A DNA stretch of 64,000 bases from Aliikangiella sp. G2MR2-5 (GCF_015687155.1 NZ_JADPQF010000001.1:1116001-1180000); one strand, 5' to 3'; numbered from the stretch's first letter, positions 48,014-58,636 are shown. Program-made: numbers and translations. The notes: generated from the sequence alone by a model not told the origin.

Positions 48014-48811
48014 TTACAGGTCCAGACCTTTCCAGTTAGCAGGACGCTTTTCAAGGAATGCTGTAATTCCTTCACGGCCTTCCTGTGAAGCTCGAATATC
48101 CGCAATTCTCTGTGCGGTTTCCCGAATAAGATCTTCGTTAATCGGTTGGTTATGAACAAAATTAATCAGCTTTTTTGCTTGATAGACAGCATTCGGTCCA
48201 TTGGCAATTAGCCCGGATAAAAATGACTGACATTTCTGCTCGAAGTCTTCCAACGAGTAAATTGTATGAATCAGGCCCATGTGTTTCGCTTCTTCGGCGT
48301 TAAAGCGTTCTGCTGTTGCAAAGTAACGTTTTGCATTTCGTTCGCCGATTGCTTTTACTACATAGGGTGAAATAACCGCGGGAATTAACCCAAGTTTTAC
48401 TTCAGATAAACAAAACTGTGCTTTTTCGCTCGCCAGCGCTATATCACAGCAGGCAACTAAACCGACACCACCGCCGAAAGCCGCGCCTTGAACCAGAGCA
48501 ACAGTTGTTTTACTACAATCGTGCAGGGTTTGCATCAAGCTGGCAAGCTGTAGTGAATCCTGATAATTTTGCTCCCAGCTATAACCGGCCATTTTTTTCA
48601 TCCAGTTCAAATCAGCGCCAGCAGAAAAACTTTTTCCTTTAGCGGCTAACACAATCACTCTGATCTCTTTATCCGAGTCAACTTTTTGGATAGTTTTGAC
48701 TAATTCAGCTATCAGCTTGTCATCAAAAGCATTGTGAAGTTCTGCTCGATTCATGGTAATGGTTGCTATACCATTGCTATTTTTTTCGACTAATAAATTT
48801 GCTTCTGACAT
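48014..48811 (-). CDS. liuC: Methylglutaconyl-CoA hydratase
   Basis: Hydrates 3-methylglutaconyl-CoA to HMG-CoA. Crotonase fold with MNRAELHNAFDDKLIAEL, the oxyanion loop GKSFSAGADLNWMKKMA (typical of this subfamily) and AAFGGGVGLVACCDIALAS. I use the ATG at 48811 (265 aa; MSEANLLVEKNSNGIATITMN), which has AGGACAAAAG upstream; the ORF from 48850 adds 13 unlikely residues. Confidence 0.92.
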   Translation of the reverse strand: MSEANLLVEKNSNGIATITMNRAELHNAFDDKLIAELVKTIQKVDSDKEIRVIVLAAKGKSFSAGADLNWMKKMAGYSWEQNYQDSLQLASLMQTLHDCSKTTVALVQGAAFGGGVGLVACCDIALASEKAQFCLSEVKLGLIPAVISPYVVKAIGERNAKRYFATAERFNAEEAKHMGLIHTIYSLEDFEQKCQSFLSGLIANGPNAVYQAKKLINFVHNQPINEDLIRETAQRIADIRASQEGREGITAFLEKRPANWKGLDL

Positions 48812-48884
48812 ATCTTTTGTCCTGATATTTTCTACAAAAACACAATGCACTCATTTAGCATGTGTTATTGGAATCATTATCTTT

Positions 48885-48905
48885 TTATTACTTATTACTT
48901 ATTAC
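48885..48905. repeat. Three copies of a 7-bp repeat (TTATTAC)
   Basis: TTATTAC occurs three times in a row, 8 bp beyond the liuB stop in the direction of transcription (minus strand GTAATAA). It is non-coding and contains TAA in each unit. Confidence 0.9.
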
Positions 48906-48912
48906 TTGAAAG

Positions 48913-50520
48913 CTACATTCTAAATACGCCAAACCTGGTTTCTTCAACCGGAGCATTTAAGGTCGATGAAAGTCCAAGCCCCAGAACCTGACGCGTATCA
49001 GCCGGATCGATAATGCCATCATCCCAAAGTCTGGCACTGGCGTAGTAGGGGTGACCCTGAGTCTCATACATCTCTTGAATGGGAGCTTTAAACTTTGCTT
49101 CATCTTCAGCAGACCATTCGACGCCTTTACGATCAAAATTATCTCTTTTAACCTGAGCCAGAACATTTGCAGCCTGTTCTCCACCCATTACCGAAATTCG
49201 TGCATTTGGCCACATCCAGAGAAAACGCGGACTATAGGCGCGTCCACACATTCCATAGTTTCCTGCGCCAAAACTTCCGCCAACAATTACCGTAAATTTA
49301 GGAACCTTTGCACAAGCCACAGCGGTTACCATTTTGGCGCCGTTTTTAGCGATACCTGAATTTTCATATTTGCGACCAACCATAAATCCGGTGATATTCT
49401 GCAGAAATACCAGCGGGATATTTCGCTGACAGCAAAGCTCAATAAAGTGTGCGCCTTTTAGTGCTGATTCAGAAAAGAGGATACCGTTATTAGCGATAAT
49501 GCCGACAGGGTAACCCCAAATTCTAGCAAATCCACAAACTAGTGTGTTGCCGTAAAGAGGTTTGAATTCGTCAAACTCACTACCGTCGACAACGCGCGCG
49601 ATAATTTCACGAATATCAAAGGGCTTTCGCGAGTCAGTTGGAATAATGCCGTAAATTTCCTCTTTCGGGTAAAGCGGTTGAACCGGCTTTTTAATATCCC
49701 AGGGCATGTGTTTACTTTTGTTCAAACGAGAAACAACGTTTCGTGTAAGTGCTAAAGCATGCTTATCATCTTGTGCGTAATGATCCGTTACGCCGGAAAT
49801 TTTACAGTGAACATCCGCACCACCAAGATCTTCTGCGCTTACTTCTTCACCGGTTGCAGCTTTTACCAAGGGTGGTCCGCCGAGAAAAATAGTACCTTGT
49901 TCTTTAACGATGATACTTTCATCAGCCATTGCCGGAACATAAGCGCCACCCGCAGTACAGCTTCCCATAACCACCGCAATTTGAGCGATTCCTTTTGAAG
50001 AAAGATTCGCTTGATTGAAAAAAATTCGTCCGAAATGATCGCGGTCCGGAAAAACCTGATCTTGTTGAGGCAAGTTCGCACCGCCGGAATCAACGAGATA
50101 GATACAAGGCAAATGATTTTGTTCCGCGATCTCCTGAGCCCTCAAGTGTTTTTTTACCGTTTCTGGAAAATAGGTCCCGCCTTTTACTGTTGCATCGTTA
50201 GCGACAATGACACATTCCTGACCATTAACTCGGCCTATACCGGTAATAATGCCTGCTGCCGGAACCTGATCATCATACATTCCGTAGGCAGCAAATTGAG
50301 AAAACTCTAGAAAAGGGGAGCCAACATCTAAAAGCTGACGAATCCTTTCTCTTGGTAATAGCTTTCCGCGGCTGGTATGTTTGTCTTGTCTCTCTTGACC
50401 ACCGCCTTGTGCGATACGTTGCATTTTATCTTTCAGGTCATCTACCAGTGATTGCATCTGTTCTGCGTTCGCCTGAAAGTCACCGCTTCGCGCGTTTAAC
50501 TTTGATTTTATTGCTGGCAT
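48913..50520 (-). CDS. liuB: Methylcrotonyl-CoA carboxylase beta (carboxyltransferase) subunit
   Basis: Carboxyltransferase partner of LiuD. 535 aa with [50 protein letters not shown], the MCC-type [46 protein letters not shown] and [37 protein letters not shown]. Follows the acyl-CoA dehydrogenase by 151 bp. Confidence 0.96.
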   Translation of the reverse strand: MPAIKSKLNARSGDFQANAEQMQSLVDDLKDKMQRIAQGGGQERQDKHTSRGKLLPRERIRQLLDVGSPFLEFSQFAAYGMYDDQVPAAGIITGIGRVNGQECVIVANDATVKGGTYFPETVKKHLRAQEIAEQNHLPCIYLVDSGGANLPQQDQVFPDRDHFGRIFFNQANLSSKGIAQIAVVMGSCTAGGAYVPAMADESIIVKEQGTIFLGGPPLVKAATGEEVSAEDLGGADVHCKISGVTDHYAQDDKHALALTRNVVSRLNKSKHMPWDIKKPVQPLYPKEEIYGIIPTDSRKPFDIREIIARVVDGSEFDEFKPLYGNTLVCGFARIWGYPVGIIANNGILFSESALKGAHFIELCCQRNIPLVFLQNITGFMVGRKYENSGIAKNGAKMVTAVACAKVPKFTVIVGGSFGAGNYGMCGRAYSPRFLWMWPNARISVMGGEQAANVLAQVKRDNFDRKGVEWSAEDEAKFKAPIQEMYETQGHPYYASARLWDDGIIDPADTRQVLGLGLSSTLNAPVEETRFGVFRM

Positions 50521-50671
50521 AGTTTTATCCGTACAATTTTTATTAGTAGAGTATTAATGCAATCGACTATTTAGTATTACGTTTGCATAAGACTCAAATT
50601 TTAGCACTGAAATTATTTTTTGTTCCTTAGCCACTAAGGGAGAAATATATCCTCGATAACAGAGCAAAAAA

Positions 50672-51811
50672 TCATTGCTCATTCATTACCGAACGACTGA
50701 TAACCAGTTTTTGGACTTCGCTAGTTCCTTCATAAATCTGGCAAATTCGAACATCTCGATAATATTTCTCGACAGGGAAGTCTCTCAGGTAACCATATCC
50801 CCCGAATACCTGAATGGCATCGGAGCAGATTTTTTCAGCCGCCTCTGATGCAAAAAGTTTTGCCATTGAGGCTTCTTTTAAACAGGGCTTGCCGGCATCT
50901 TTCAATCTGGCTGCGTTGTGAACCATTAGGCGAGCGGCTTCCAGCTGTGTTGCCATATCGGCGATCTTAAATCCAATTGCCTGATGCATATGAATCGGCT
51001 TACCGAAAGCTTCTCGTTCTTCTGCGTATTGCTTTGCTGCTTCCAAAGCAGCGCGGGCGATACCAACGCACTGCGCTGCAATACCAATTCGTCCGCCTTC
51101 CAATCCGGAAAGGGCGATCTTGTATCCTTCGCCTTCCTTACCTAAAAGGTATTCTTTCGGAATGACGCAATCTTCAAAAACAATCTGTGCTGTATCCGAT
51201 GCGTGCTGCCCCATCTTTTCTTCAATGTTAGCTACAATATAACCTTTGGTATCTGTCGGGACGATAAATGCGGAAATGCCTTTTTTACCGGCGTCAGGAT
51301 CGGTCACAGCAAAAACAATGGCTACGTCTGCATGTTTACCTGAAGTGATAAACTGTTTAACGCCATTAATGATATAGTTATCACCATCCTTAACAGCCTT
51401 AGTTCTCAGATCAGAAGCATCAGATCCTGCATGAGGCTCGGTCAGACAAAAAGCTGCGAGTTTTTCTCCGGCAGCCAGCGGCTTCAAAAACTTCTCTTTC
51501 TGTTCGTCGTTACCAAAATTTAAAATTGGCATACAACCAACAGAGTTGGTTACGCTGATTACTGTTGAGCAGGCCGCATCGCCAGCAGCAATTTCTTCAA
51601 GAACCAAAGCAGTAGAAAAATATCCGATGTTGCATCCGTTCCACTCTTCAGGCACCAGCATTCCATAGAAACCTAGGTCACCCAGACCTTGAAGTGCTTC
51701 GGCCGGAAAGGTTTTGTTTTTATCCCATTCGGCGGCATTAGGCGCGATAACTTCTTGCACATATTGATGCGCAGCGTCTTTTATCATCGATTGTTCTTCG
51801 GTTAGCAACAT
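50672..51811 (-). CDS. Short/branched-chain acyl-CoA dehydrogenase
   Basis: FAD enzyme that introduces a 2,3-double bond into acyl-CoA. 379 aa with the flavin-binding [38 protein letters not shown] and the catalytic Glu in [17 protein letters not shown], the position typical of short- and medium-chain members and different from the LiuA-type. Inside the liu operon it may oxidise butyryl-, isobutyryl- or 2-methylbutyryl-CoA, widening the operon beyond leucine; exact substrate not readable. Confidence 0.88.
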   Translation of the reverse strand: MLLTEEQSMIKDAAHQYVQEVIAPNAAEWDKNKTFPAEALQGLGDLGFYGMLVPEEWNGCNIGYFSTALVLEEIAAGDAACSTVISVTNSVGCMPILNFGNDEQKEKFLKPLAAGEKLAAFCLTEPHAGSDASDLRTKAVKDGDNYIINGVKQFITSGKHADVAIVFAVTDPDAGKKGISAFIVPTDTKGYIVANIEEKMGQHASDTAQIVFEDCVIPKEYLLGKEGEGYKIALSGLEGGRIGIAAQCVGIARAALEAAKQYAEEREAFGKPIHMHQAIGFKIADMATQLEAARLMVHNAARLKDAGKPCLKEASMAKLFASEAAEKICSDAIQVFGGYGYLRDFPVEKYYRDVRICQIYEGTSEVQKLVISRSVMNEQ

Positions 51812-51907
51812 AAATGATTCTCTTTGATTAAAGTCTTTGATTCGTACACTACTGAAAAATATCAGAGTGTTTTAAAATTCTAAAATAAATACTCAGCTTG
51901 ATTTCAA

Positions 51908-51931
51908 AAGCCTTCTCTACAGAAAAGGCTT
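51908..51931 (-). terminator. Weak internal hairpin in the liu operon
   Basis: AAGCCTT-loop of 10-AAGGCTT on the minus strand, followed by only two more T, between the thiolase and dehydrogenase genes. It could attenuate transcription or set mRNA ends in the long operon. Confidence 0.4.
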
Positions 51932-51959
51932 CAAAAATTAGCTAATAAAATTGCAAAAA

Positions 51960-53141
51960 TTAAATTAGTTCAATCGCCATTGCAGTTGCTTCACCACCGC
52001 CGATACAAAGTGATGCAACACCTTTTGACTTGCCATACTTTTTGAGAGCGGCAATCAAGGTAACCAGAATACGAGTTCCGCTGGTTCCGATAGGATGACC
52101 TAAAGCACAAGCGCCACCGTGTACGTTAACTTTGGCCGGATCCAGTTCAAGATCTTTAATCGCTGCCATAGTGACAACTGCAAAAGCTTCATTAATTTCA
52201 AAGAGGTCTACATCATTAACTGACCATTCAACTTTTTCGAGTAGATTTTTAACCGCAGTTACCGGCGCAATAGTAAATTCGGCTGGCTTACGAGCGTGAG
52301 TCGAGTGTCCGACAATTTTCGCTAAAGGTTTCAAGCCACGTTTCTCAGCTTCTGATTGACGCATCAGGACTACTGCTGCTGCACCATCAGAAATTGAAGA
52401 AGCGTTTGCAGCGGTAACTGTCCCGTCTTTTTTGAAAGCAGGGCGCAATTGTGGGATCTTGTCTGGACGACCTTTCAGTGGCTGCTCGTCATTTTCAACC
52501 AACAAATCGCCTTTACGTGATTTGATAGAAACTGGTACGATTTCCTCTTTGAAAGAGCCATTCTCAACAGCTTCTTTTGCTCTTGCTAACGAGGTGATAG
52601 CAAATTCATCCTGTTGCTCACGAGAGAAAGAATAACTGTCAGCGCAAGACTCGGCAAAAACGCCCATAGCTTTACCTTCGTAGGCATCTTCCAATCCGTC
52701 GAATGCCATGTGGTCAAGCGCTTGAACGTGACCAAAACGATAGCCGACACGTGCTTTTGGTAACATATGCGGTGCATTGCTCATGCTTTCCATACCACCG
52801 GCTACCATTACAGAATTTGTCCCTGCTGTTAGCAGGTCGTTTGCTAACATCACTGATTTCATGCCGGAGCCGCAAACTTTGTTAATGGTGGTACAACCGG
52901 CAGAAAGAGGCAAGTCTGCACTTAAAGCAGCTTGGCGAGCTGGAGCTTGACCTAAAGCCGCAGGAAGTACGCAGCCCATGATAACTTCTTCAACGTCTTC
53001 GCCTGAAATGCCCGCACGCTCTACCGCGGCTTTTATAGCCGTCGCGCCCAGCTCGGTAGTTTTCAGTGAAGAAAGTTCACCCATAAAACCGCCCATTGGA
53101 GTACGCGCCATACCAACAATTACAATTGGATCCTGAGACAT
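51960..53141 (-). CDS. Acetyl-CoA C-acetyltransferase (thiolase)
   Basis: Cleaves acetoacetyl-CoA (or a longer 3-oxoacyl-CoA) to acetyl-CoA. 393 aa from the ATG at 53141, which has GAGGAAA upstream. It has INKVCGSGMKSV with nucleophile C90, NEAFAVVTMAAIKDL, GGACALGHPIGTSGTRILVTL and the C-terminal CIGGGEATAMAIE. In the liu operon it finishes the acetoacetyl-CoA made by ScoAB. The ORF's first 16 residues (MSPNLLINIIEIEEII) are not family-like. Confidence 0.93.
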   Translation of the reverse strand: MSQDPIVIVGMARTPMGGFMGELSSLKTTELGATAIKAAVERAGISGEDVEEVIMGCVLPAALGQAPARQAALSADLPLSAGCTTINKVCGSGMKSVMLANDLLTAGTNSVMVAGGMESMSNAPHMLPKARVGYRFGHVQALDHMAFDGLEDAYEGKAMGVFAESCADSYSFSREQQDEFAITSLARAKEAVENGSFKEEIVPVSIKSRKGDLLVENDEQPLKGRPDKIPQLRPAFKKDGTVTAANASSISDGAAAVVLMRQSEAEKRGLKPLAKIVGHSTHARKPAEFTIAPVTAVKNLLEKVEWSVNDVDLFEINEAFAVVTMAAIKDLELDPAKVNVHGGACALGHPIGTSGTRILVTLIAALKKYGKSKGVASLCIGGGEATAMAIELI

Positions 53142-53309
53142 AATAATTTCCTCAATTTCGATAATATTTATTAATAGATTAGGAGACAAAAACTGGTGCC
53201 GTCATAATAGCCCTGATAGCACAGATTTAACATCGTCTCCGGCTTCTTTTGAATCAATATAAAGAACCATTCTTAAAATGGCTCTTTAATTTATCTTGCG
53301 ATAGACGAA

Positions 53310-54470
53310 TTATCTGGTTTCGTTAAACAACTCGCGGCCAATCAGCATGCGTCGAACTTCTGAAGTACCGGCGCCAATTTCGTAAAGCTTGGCATCGCGG
53401 AGTAAACGTCCGGTAGCAAATTCATTAATGTAGCCGTTGCCACCGAGACACTGAATCGCTTCAAGCGCCATTTGGGTTGCTTTTTCGGCAGAGTAGAGGA
53501 TAACTCCAGCCGCATCTTTACGGGTTGTTTCGCCTCTGTCACATGCCATGGCAACGTTATACACGTATGACTTACAGGCGTTCATGGTGGTGTACATATC
53601 TGCCAGTTTGCCTTGCATTAACTGGAACTCACCTATGGCTTTACCAAATTGCTTACGCTCGTGAATATAAGGAACAACAATATCCATACAGGCTTGCATA
53701 ATACCGGTTGGGCCACCGGATAAAACAACGCGCTCATAGTCCAGACCGCTCATTAAAACGGCAACGCCGCCGTTAATTTCGCCCAGTACATTTTCCTTAG
53801 GTACGATGCAGTCATCGAAAACCAGTTCACAGGTGTTAGAGCCGCGCATGCCCAGTTTGTCCAGTTTTTGCGCAGTTGAAAAGCCTTCAAATTCTTTTTC
53901 GATAATAAAAGCGGTAATACCGCGCGAGCCGGCTTGCGGATCGGTTTTGGCGTATACAATGAGAACATTCGCGTCAGGACCATTGGTGATCCACATTTTA
54001 TTACCATTAAGTAAGAAATGGTCGCCTTTATCTTCAGCTTTTAAACGCATGCCGACAACGTCAGAACCTGCGCCAGGCTCACTCATGGCCAGAGCGCCAA
54101 TGTGTTCACCGCTGCAGAGCTTTGGAAGATATTTACTTTTTTGTTCGTGAGTACCATTTTTACGAAGCTGATTCAGACAAAGATTTGAATGCGCTCCATA
54201 GCTTAGGCCAATACTCGCAGAAGCGCGGCTTATTTCTTCCATCGCAACGACGTGTTCAAGATAACCCAGTCCGGACCCGCCGAATTCTTCTTCTACCGTC
54301 ATACCTAACAGACCCATTTCGCCAAGTTTTGGCCAAAGGTCATTAGGAAATTCGTTTTCCTGATCAACGCGCTCAGCAATAGGAGCGATTTCCTTTGCTG
54401 CAAATGCGCGAACCGTATCGCGGATCATATCTGCAGTTTCACCAAGGTTGAAATTTAAGCCTGAATACAT
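53310..54470 (-). CDS. liuA: Isovaleryl-CoA dehydrogenase
   Basis: Oxidises isovaleryl-CoA to 3-methylcrotonyl-CoA. 386 aa. The decisive feature is the catalytic Glu in [18 protein letters not shown], the isovaleryl-type position, while the C-terminal site reads [18 protein letters not shown]. Also [17 protein letters not shown] and [14 protein letters not shown]. First metabolic gene after liuR, 12 bp apart. Confidence 0.95.
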   Translation of the reverse strand: MYSGLNFNLGETADMIRDTVRAFAAKEIAPIAERVDQENEFPNDLWPKLGEMGLLGMTVEEEFGGSGLGYLEHVVAMEEISRASASIGLSYGAHSNLCLNQLRKNGTHEQKSKYLPKLCSGEHIGALAMSEPGAGSDVVGMRLKAEDKGDHFLLNGNKMWITNGPDANVLIVYAKTDPQAGSRGITAFIIEKEFEGFSTAQKLDKLGMRGSNTCELVFDDCIVPKENVLGEINGGVAVLMSGLDYERVVLSGGPTGIMQACMDIVVPYIHERKQFGKAIGEFQLMQGKLADMYTTMNACKSYVYNVAMACDRGETTRKDAAGVILYSAEKATQMALEAIQCLGGNGYINEFATGRLLRDAKLYEIGAGTSEVRRMLIGRELFNETR

Positions 54471-54482
54471 GGTGTTCCTCTA

Positions 54483-54854
54483 TTATTGGTTTAGTCGTGC
54501 TTCCAGTCGGTCCAGTTCGGCCAACATGGTTTTTATGTCTTGTTGTTGTTGAAACAGGGCTTCGCGACGCTCTTCGATTTTAGTCAGAAGAAACTCGGTC
54601 TGTTTTTCTTCGCCGCCGCTTGGCTCGTCATACATACTGATAATTTCGCGGATTTCAGACAGGGAAAAGCCGATGCGCTTTCCACGCAAAATCAGCTGCA
54701 AGCGTATGCGATCACCCTTGCGATAGATGCGTTGGGAGCCATTTCTTTCGGGAGAAATCAGCTTTTCATCTTCGTAATGGCGAATAGAGCGGGGTGTTAT
54801 CCCGAATTCTTTAGCGAGGTCGCTAATGCTGTATGTGGTATCTATATCGTTCAT
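54483..54854 (-). CDS. liuR: LiuR, MerR-family regulator of the liu operon
   Basis: 123 aa with a MerR-type N-terminus YSISDLAKEFGITPRSIRHYEDEKLISPER, wing IYRKGDRIRLQLILRGKRIGFSLSEIREI and a short coiled coil (about residues 80-123). No Cys for metal binding, consistent with an acyl-CoA-type effector. It is the first gene of the operon it should control, and a perfect palindrome lies just upstream. Confidence 0.92.
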   Translation of the reverse strand: MNDIDTTYSISDLAKEFGITPRSIRHYEDEKLISPERNGSQRIYRKGDRIRLQLILRGKRIGFSLSEIREIISMYDEPSGGEEKQTEFLLTKIEERREALFQQQQDIKTMLAELDRLEARLNQ

Positions 54855-54872
54855 GGGAGTATTTTAGTTGCC

Positions 54873-54890
54873 CTTTACGTTAACGTAAAG
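54873..54890. promoter_or_regulatory. LiuR operator (18-bp perfect palindrome) within the liu promoter
   Basis: CTTTACGTTAACGTAAAG is perfectly symmetric and resembles the ACGT-containing LiuR motif described in gammaproteobacteria. On the minus strand TTTACG within it and TAAAAT (54859-54864) are 17 nt apart and could form the promoter; the transcript would then have almost no leader before the liuR ATG. Confidence 0.75.
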
Positions 54891-54956
54891 CTCTGTGGTG
54901 AGATATCTATATGGTTAGACCAGATTAAAACTTGAGCGATGGTGAGAATCCACATT

Positions 54957-54983
54957 AATTACAATCCATAACCTATTGTAATT
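54957..54983. promoter_or_regulatory. 9-bp perfect inverted repeat between liuR and hutI
   Basis: AATTACAAT and ATTGTAATT are separated by 9 nt. Half-site centres are 18 bp apart, compatible with a dimeric regulator. No T-run follows, so a terminator is unlikely. Regulator unknown. Confidence 0.45.
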
Positions 54984-55206
54984 GTGATATTTATTAATGT
55001 ACTAAGATTGACCTACTGGTCATTGGCACGAGAAAATCGTCTGCTAATAGGTTTTATTCTGGTTGTGATGAGTCATTTCCAAAGTTAATTTCTACTTAAA
55101 ATTGGCTTCTTATGTAGACGGCAAAAAGATTATCTCTATTTGAAAAAAGCGATTGAACTTGAGGCCCGCCATATAATGTAAGTTCAAGCAGGCCTGGAAT
55201 GAAACT
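54984..55206. other. Rest of the liuR/hutI gap
   Basis: The 352 bp gap between liuR and the hutI stop holds the two palindromes listed above. The remainder, including AGGCC/GGCCT arms about 30 bp apart near 55162-55195, contains no supported gene. Confidence 0.3.
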
Positions 55207-56439
55207 TTATCTGGAAAGAACCACTTCACCATTTTTGATAACTGTTTTACAAGGGTTTCCTCCAATTCGATAAACCAGCTCTGCAGGTGAATCAATATCC
55301 CAGATAACCAGATCCGCCTGTTTACCTTCCTCAATGCTACCAACTCTATCATCACGATTGAGCGCTTTTGCCGCATTGATAGTTGTTCCCTTTAATGCTT
55401 CTAGCGGGGTGAGTTTAAAAAAGGTCGCGGCCATATTCATGACTAACAGAAGTGACAGGCAAGGGGAGCTTCCAGGGTTTGAGTCGGTTGCAATGGCGAT
55501 AGGAACTTGTTGCTGTCGTAACGCTTCGATAGGGGGCAGTTTGGTTTCACTGAGGAAATAGAAGGCGCCAGGTAGCAGGGTGGCGACAACGTCTTTTTCT
55601 TTGAGTTTGGCGACATCTTCGGGATTTAAAAATTCAAGATGATCAACCGACCAGGCGTCGAACTCGCAGGCCAGTCTTGAACCGCCCAGATCAGAAAGTT
55701 GTTCAGCGTGCAGCTTAACCGGTAAATCCAGACTTTTAGCTTTTTCAAAAACACGACGAGTCTGTGCTTCGCTAAATCCTATCCCTTCACAAAATGCATC
55801 AACACAATCTATCAAGCCTTTTTCTGCCAGTACCGGCATCATGGTTTCACAAACCAGTTCAATGTAATCGTCAGCTTTGTCTTTATATTCGACAGGTACA
55901 GCGTGCGCGCCGAGAAAGGTTTTGCTGACTTCAACAGGCGAGAAGTCTTCTAGTTCCTTGGCAATTTCGAGCATTTTTTGCTCGGTTTCAAGATCCAGGC
56001 CATAACCAGACTTAATTTCGACCGTTGTTACGCCCTCGTCAATCAGGTAGCTAAGACGTTTGGCGGCTAAATTAAATAGCTCTTTCTTACCAGTTTCCCG
56101 AGTTGCTTTTACGGTAGAGACAATTCCACCACCCGCTTTAGCGATTTCTTCATAACTGGCTCCTTCGAGGCGCATTTCAAATTCATTTGCCCGATTTCCG
56201 CCGTACACCAGGTGAGTATGACAATCAATCAAGCCGGGGGTCATCCATTTTCCCTGACCATCAATCGCTTCTTCAGTTTCCAGCTCGCCAGCGGCTTCAG
56301 TGATATTGGGAATGATTTTGGCGATTTTCCCGTCTTTAATACAAATGCCAGCATTCTTAATCACGCCGTAACTGTCGTCACTATCATTTATAGTGGCCAG
56401 ATTAATATTGTGGATCACAAGGTCATAGACAATCGACAT
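55207..56439 (-). CDS. hutI: Imidazolonepropionase
   Basis: Third step of histidine degradation: imidazolonepropionate to formiminoglutamate. 410 aa amidohydrolase with MTPGLIDCHTHLVYGGNRANEFEMRL (zinc HxH), VEIKSGYGLDLETEQKMLEIA, LGAHAVP, KLHAEQLSDLGGS, VDHLEFL and ATDSNPGSSP. Divergent from hutF. hutH and hutU are not in the window. Confidence 0.96.
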   Translation of the reverse strand: MSIVYDLVIHNINLATINDSDDSYGVIKNAGICIKDGKIAKIIPNITEAAGELETEEAIDGQGKWMTPGLIDCHTHLVYGGNRANEFEMRLEGASYEEIAKAGGGIVSTVKATRETGKKELFNLAAKRLSYLIDEGVTTVEIKSGYGLDLETEQKMLEIAKELEDFSPVEVSKTFLGAHAVPVEYKDKADDYIELVCETMMPVLAEKGLIDCVDAFCEGIGFSEAQTRRVFEKAKSLDLPVKLHAEQLSDLGGSRLACEFDAWSVDHLEFLNPEDVAKLKEKDVVATLLPGAFYFLSETKLPPIEALRQQQVPIAIATDSNPGSSPCLSLLLVMNMAATFFKLTPLEALKGTTINAAKALNRDDRVGSIEEGKQADLVIWDIDSPAELVYRIGGNPCKTVIKNGEVVLSR

Positions 56440-56573
56440 AGTCTGCTTTATTACCTAAATACTTGGGGCAGATTTCAATCGGTTATACCAGCTGAATTCT
56501 GCTTGATATTTGACTACTCGCTGGGTATCGTTGCCATCTTATTTGGCAAGATAACCCGACGGTTTGAAAGAAA

Positions 56574-57941
56574 GTGAAATTATACGCAGAAAAGGTTTTG
56601 GTTGAAAACCAATGGTTGAAGAATCAGTCCATATCGATTGACAATAAAGGGGTTATTACGGCAATTGAACCCGGAATGGCCGACGGTGCTGAAATAATAG
56701 AAGGAGCCGTAATCCCGGGCATGGTCAACTGCCACTCGCACGCCTTTCAGCGCGCCTTCGCCGGATTCTCCGAGTACCGTGCTAATGAAGCCGATAGTTT
56801 CTGGAGTTGGCGGGATATCATGTACCGCTTTGTTGCCAAAATGTCACCGGCGGACGCTCATATAGTCGCCAGATATCTTTATCTTGAAATGTTGAAAGCC
56901 GGATATACCAGTGTTGCCGAATTTCATTACCTGCATCATCAGGTGGGCGGCAAGTTTTACGATAATCCTGCCGAGATGTCGGAGCAGGTGATTAATGCAG
57001 CAAAAAGCGCCGGGATAGCAATTACCCATTTACCGGTTTTATATACCTACGCGGGTTTTGGTAAGCAAGCTCCTAGCGAAGGGCAGGGACGTTTTATTCA
57101 TCAGCTGGATCAGTATCAGCAATTAATAGAAACCTTGTTCGACAGCTATCGTTCCGATCCACAAGTGCAAATCGGAGTGGCGCCACACTCATTGCGCGCT
57201 GTAAGTGAAAATCAGCTAAAAGCTTTGGTTCCTTTTATCCACAATCTGGATGCTAATGCGCCAATTCATATCCACATAGCTGAGCAATTAAAGGAAGTCG
57301 AAGATTGTATTGATTTCTACAAGCAACGCCCTGTTGAATGGTTATTGAACAATGTCGAAATGGACAAGAACTGGTGTCTTATCCACGCAACGCATTTAAC
57401 TGATGAAGAAGTTTCCCGACTGGCAAAGAGTCCTGCGGTTGCCGGTATATGCCCGACGACTGAAGCAAACCTCGGCGACGGCATTTACCCAACAAAAGAC
57501 TTTATGGCTCAGGGGGGTAAAGTTGCGATTGGTTCTGACTCTCACATAGCGGTTAATGTTGCCGATGAATTGAGAACTCTGGAATACGGTCAAAGGTTGA
57601 CCAGCCATCAACGAGCGGTATTAACCGGGGAAGACTCATCATCAGTAGGTCAGTACCTTTATTCCCATTGTGCAAGAGAGGGTGCTAAAACGGTAAATCA
57701 AAATGTTGGTGAAATCGCAGCTGGAAAACAGGCGAACCTGGTTGTTCTGGATAGCAATCACCCGACTTTATTCTTAAAAGAAGAGAGCTTTATTCTTGAT
57801 GCCGCGATTTTCGCCTGTGATAGCTTACCAGTGAAGGATGTTATGGTCAGTGGGCAATGGAAAATTATCGATGGTAATCATACTGATGAAGCGACTATAG
57901 TTAATGATTATTTACAAGTGATCAAGAAGCTTACTCAATAA
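56574..57941 (+). CDS. hutF: Formimidoylglutamate deiminase
   Basis: HutF removes ammonia from formiminoglutamate giving formylglutamate, so this organism uses the five-step histidine route with HutF and a formylglutamate amidohydrolase. 455 aa with the zinc motif CHSHAFQRAFAGFSEYR, DSFWSWRDIMYRF, EFHYLHH, APHSLRAV, HIHIAEQ and GSDSHIAVN. Start is GTG. The 134 bp shared promoter region with hutI contains GGTTATACC- and GGGTATC-type repeats but no clear HutC site. Confidence 0.95.
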   Translation: MKLYAEKVLVENQWLKNQSISIDNKGVITAIEPGMADGAEIIEGAVIPGMVNCHSHAFQRAFAGFSEYRANEADSFWSWRDIMYRFVAKMSPADAHIVARYLYLEMLKAGYTSVAEFHYLHHQVGGKFYDNPAEMSEQVINAAKSAGIAITHLPVLYTYAGFGKQAPSEGQGRFIHQLDQYQQLIETLFDSYRSDPQVQIGVAPHSLRAVSENQLKALVPFIHNLDANAPIHIHIAEQLKEVEDCIDFYKQRPVEWLLNNVEMDKNWCLIHATHLTDEEVSRLAKSPAVAGICPTTEANLGDGIYPTKDFMAQGGKVAIGSDSHIAVNVADELRTLEYGQRLTSHQRAVLTGEDSSSVGQYLYSHCAREGAKTVNQNVGEIAAGKQANLVVLDSNHPTLFLKEESFILDAAIFACDSLPVKDVMVSGQWKIIDGNHTDEATIVNDYLQVIKKLTQ

Positions 57942-58145
57942 ACGATCTGTCAGTATTTTGGAGATAGTTTATGACTAAAATTGGATGCTCGACTTTTTTA
58001 TTGTAAAGGTATTATTAGCCTCATCCTTTGAATTTTGTGATTTACTATCGCTCTGAGTTTCAGGAGCGAGGTAAACTCCCAATGAATTTGATTTTTTAAA
58101 ATTATTATCTCGTTCTCAATAGCCTACAAATTAGATTTGAACAGA

Positions 58146-58550
58146 ATGAATAAATTTGTTTTTAGGGTTTCGTTTGTTTTTATTTTATTCCTTACAGCTT
58201 GTACAGAGTTAGTAAAAACTAGTTTAGTAGCCAAGAAGAGTTCAAGTGCCATATCAACGATAACAGGTGGTAGAGCAAATTTACGTTATGCAGAAACCAT
58301 AGAAGAATATAAGGTACAGATTTTTGAGATTTATAAATTGAATCTCAGCACTAACCCAGGATTAAAAGGGAGAATAGAATTTATTATCCATGTTTTAGAA
58401 AATGGCCTTGTTACAAGTTGTGTACCAAAAGTCAAAGATAAACAAATGAAAGTAACAGCCGAAAAAATTTGTGGAATTATTCAGGAAATGAACTTTGGGA
58501 ATGGAGAGGAGTTTGATTTATCGTATATTATGAATTTTTTCCCAAATTAG
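58146..58550 (+). CDS. Small lipoprotein with AgmX/PglI-like C-terminal domain
   Basis: About 134 aa from the ATG at 58146. A lipobox LTAC ends the signal peptide (Cys about residue 19). The rest resembles the AgmX/PglI C-terminal domain: ITGGRANLRY, EIYKLNLSTNPGLKGRIEFIIHVLENGLVTSC and IIQEMNFGNGEEF, a TonB-like fold. This points to an envelope protein of unknown function. It lies in an AT-rich strip next to a pseudogene. Confidence 0.65.
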   Translation: MNKFVFRVSFVFILFLTACTELVKTSLVAKKSSSAISTITGGRANLRYAETIEEYKVQIFEIYKLNLSTNPGLKGRIEFIIHVLENGLVTSCVPKVKDKQMKVTAEKICGIIQEMNFGNGEEFDLSYIMNFFPN

Positions 58551-58636
58551 CAATGATGTCTATTCTAGAGCTTAAGTGATTACCGAAATGAATAGCTGTT
58601 TAGCAGGAATTTCCGATAAAGCAGGGGCTTTTTATT

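Noticed and set aside
56440-56573. HutC operator between hutI and hutF
   Set aside because: No TTGTATATACAA-like site; only imperfect GGTTATACC/GGGTATC repeats.
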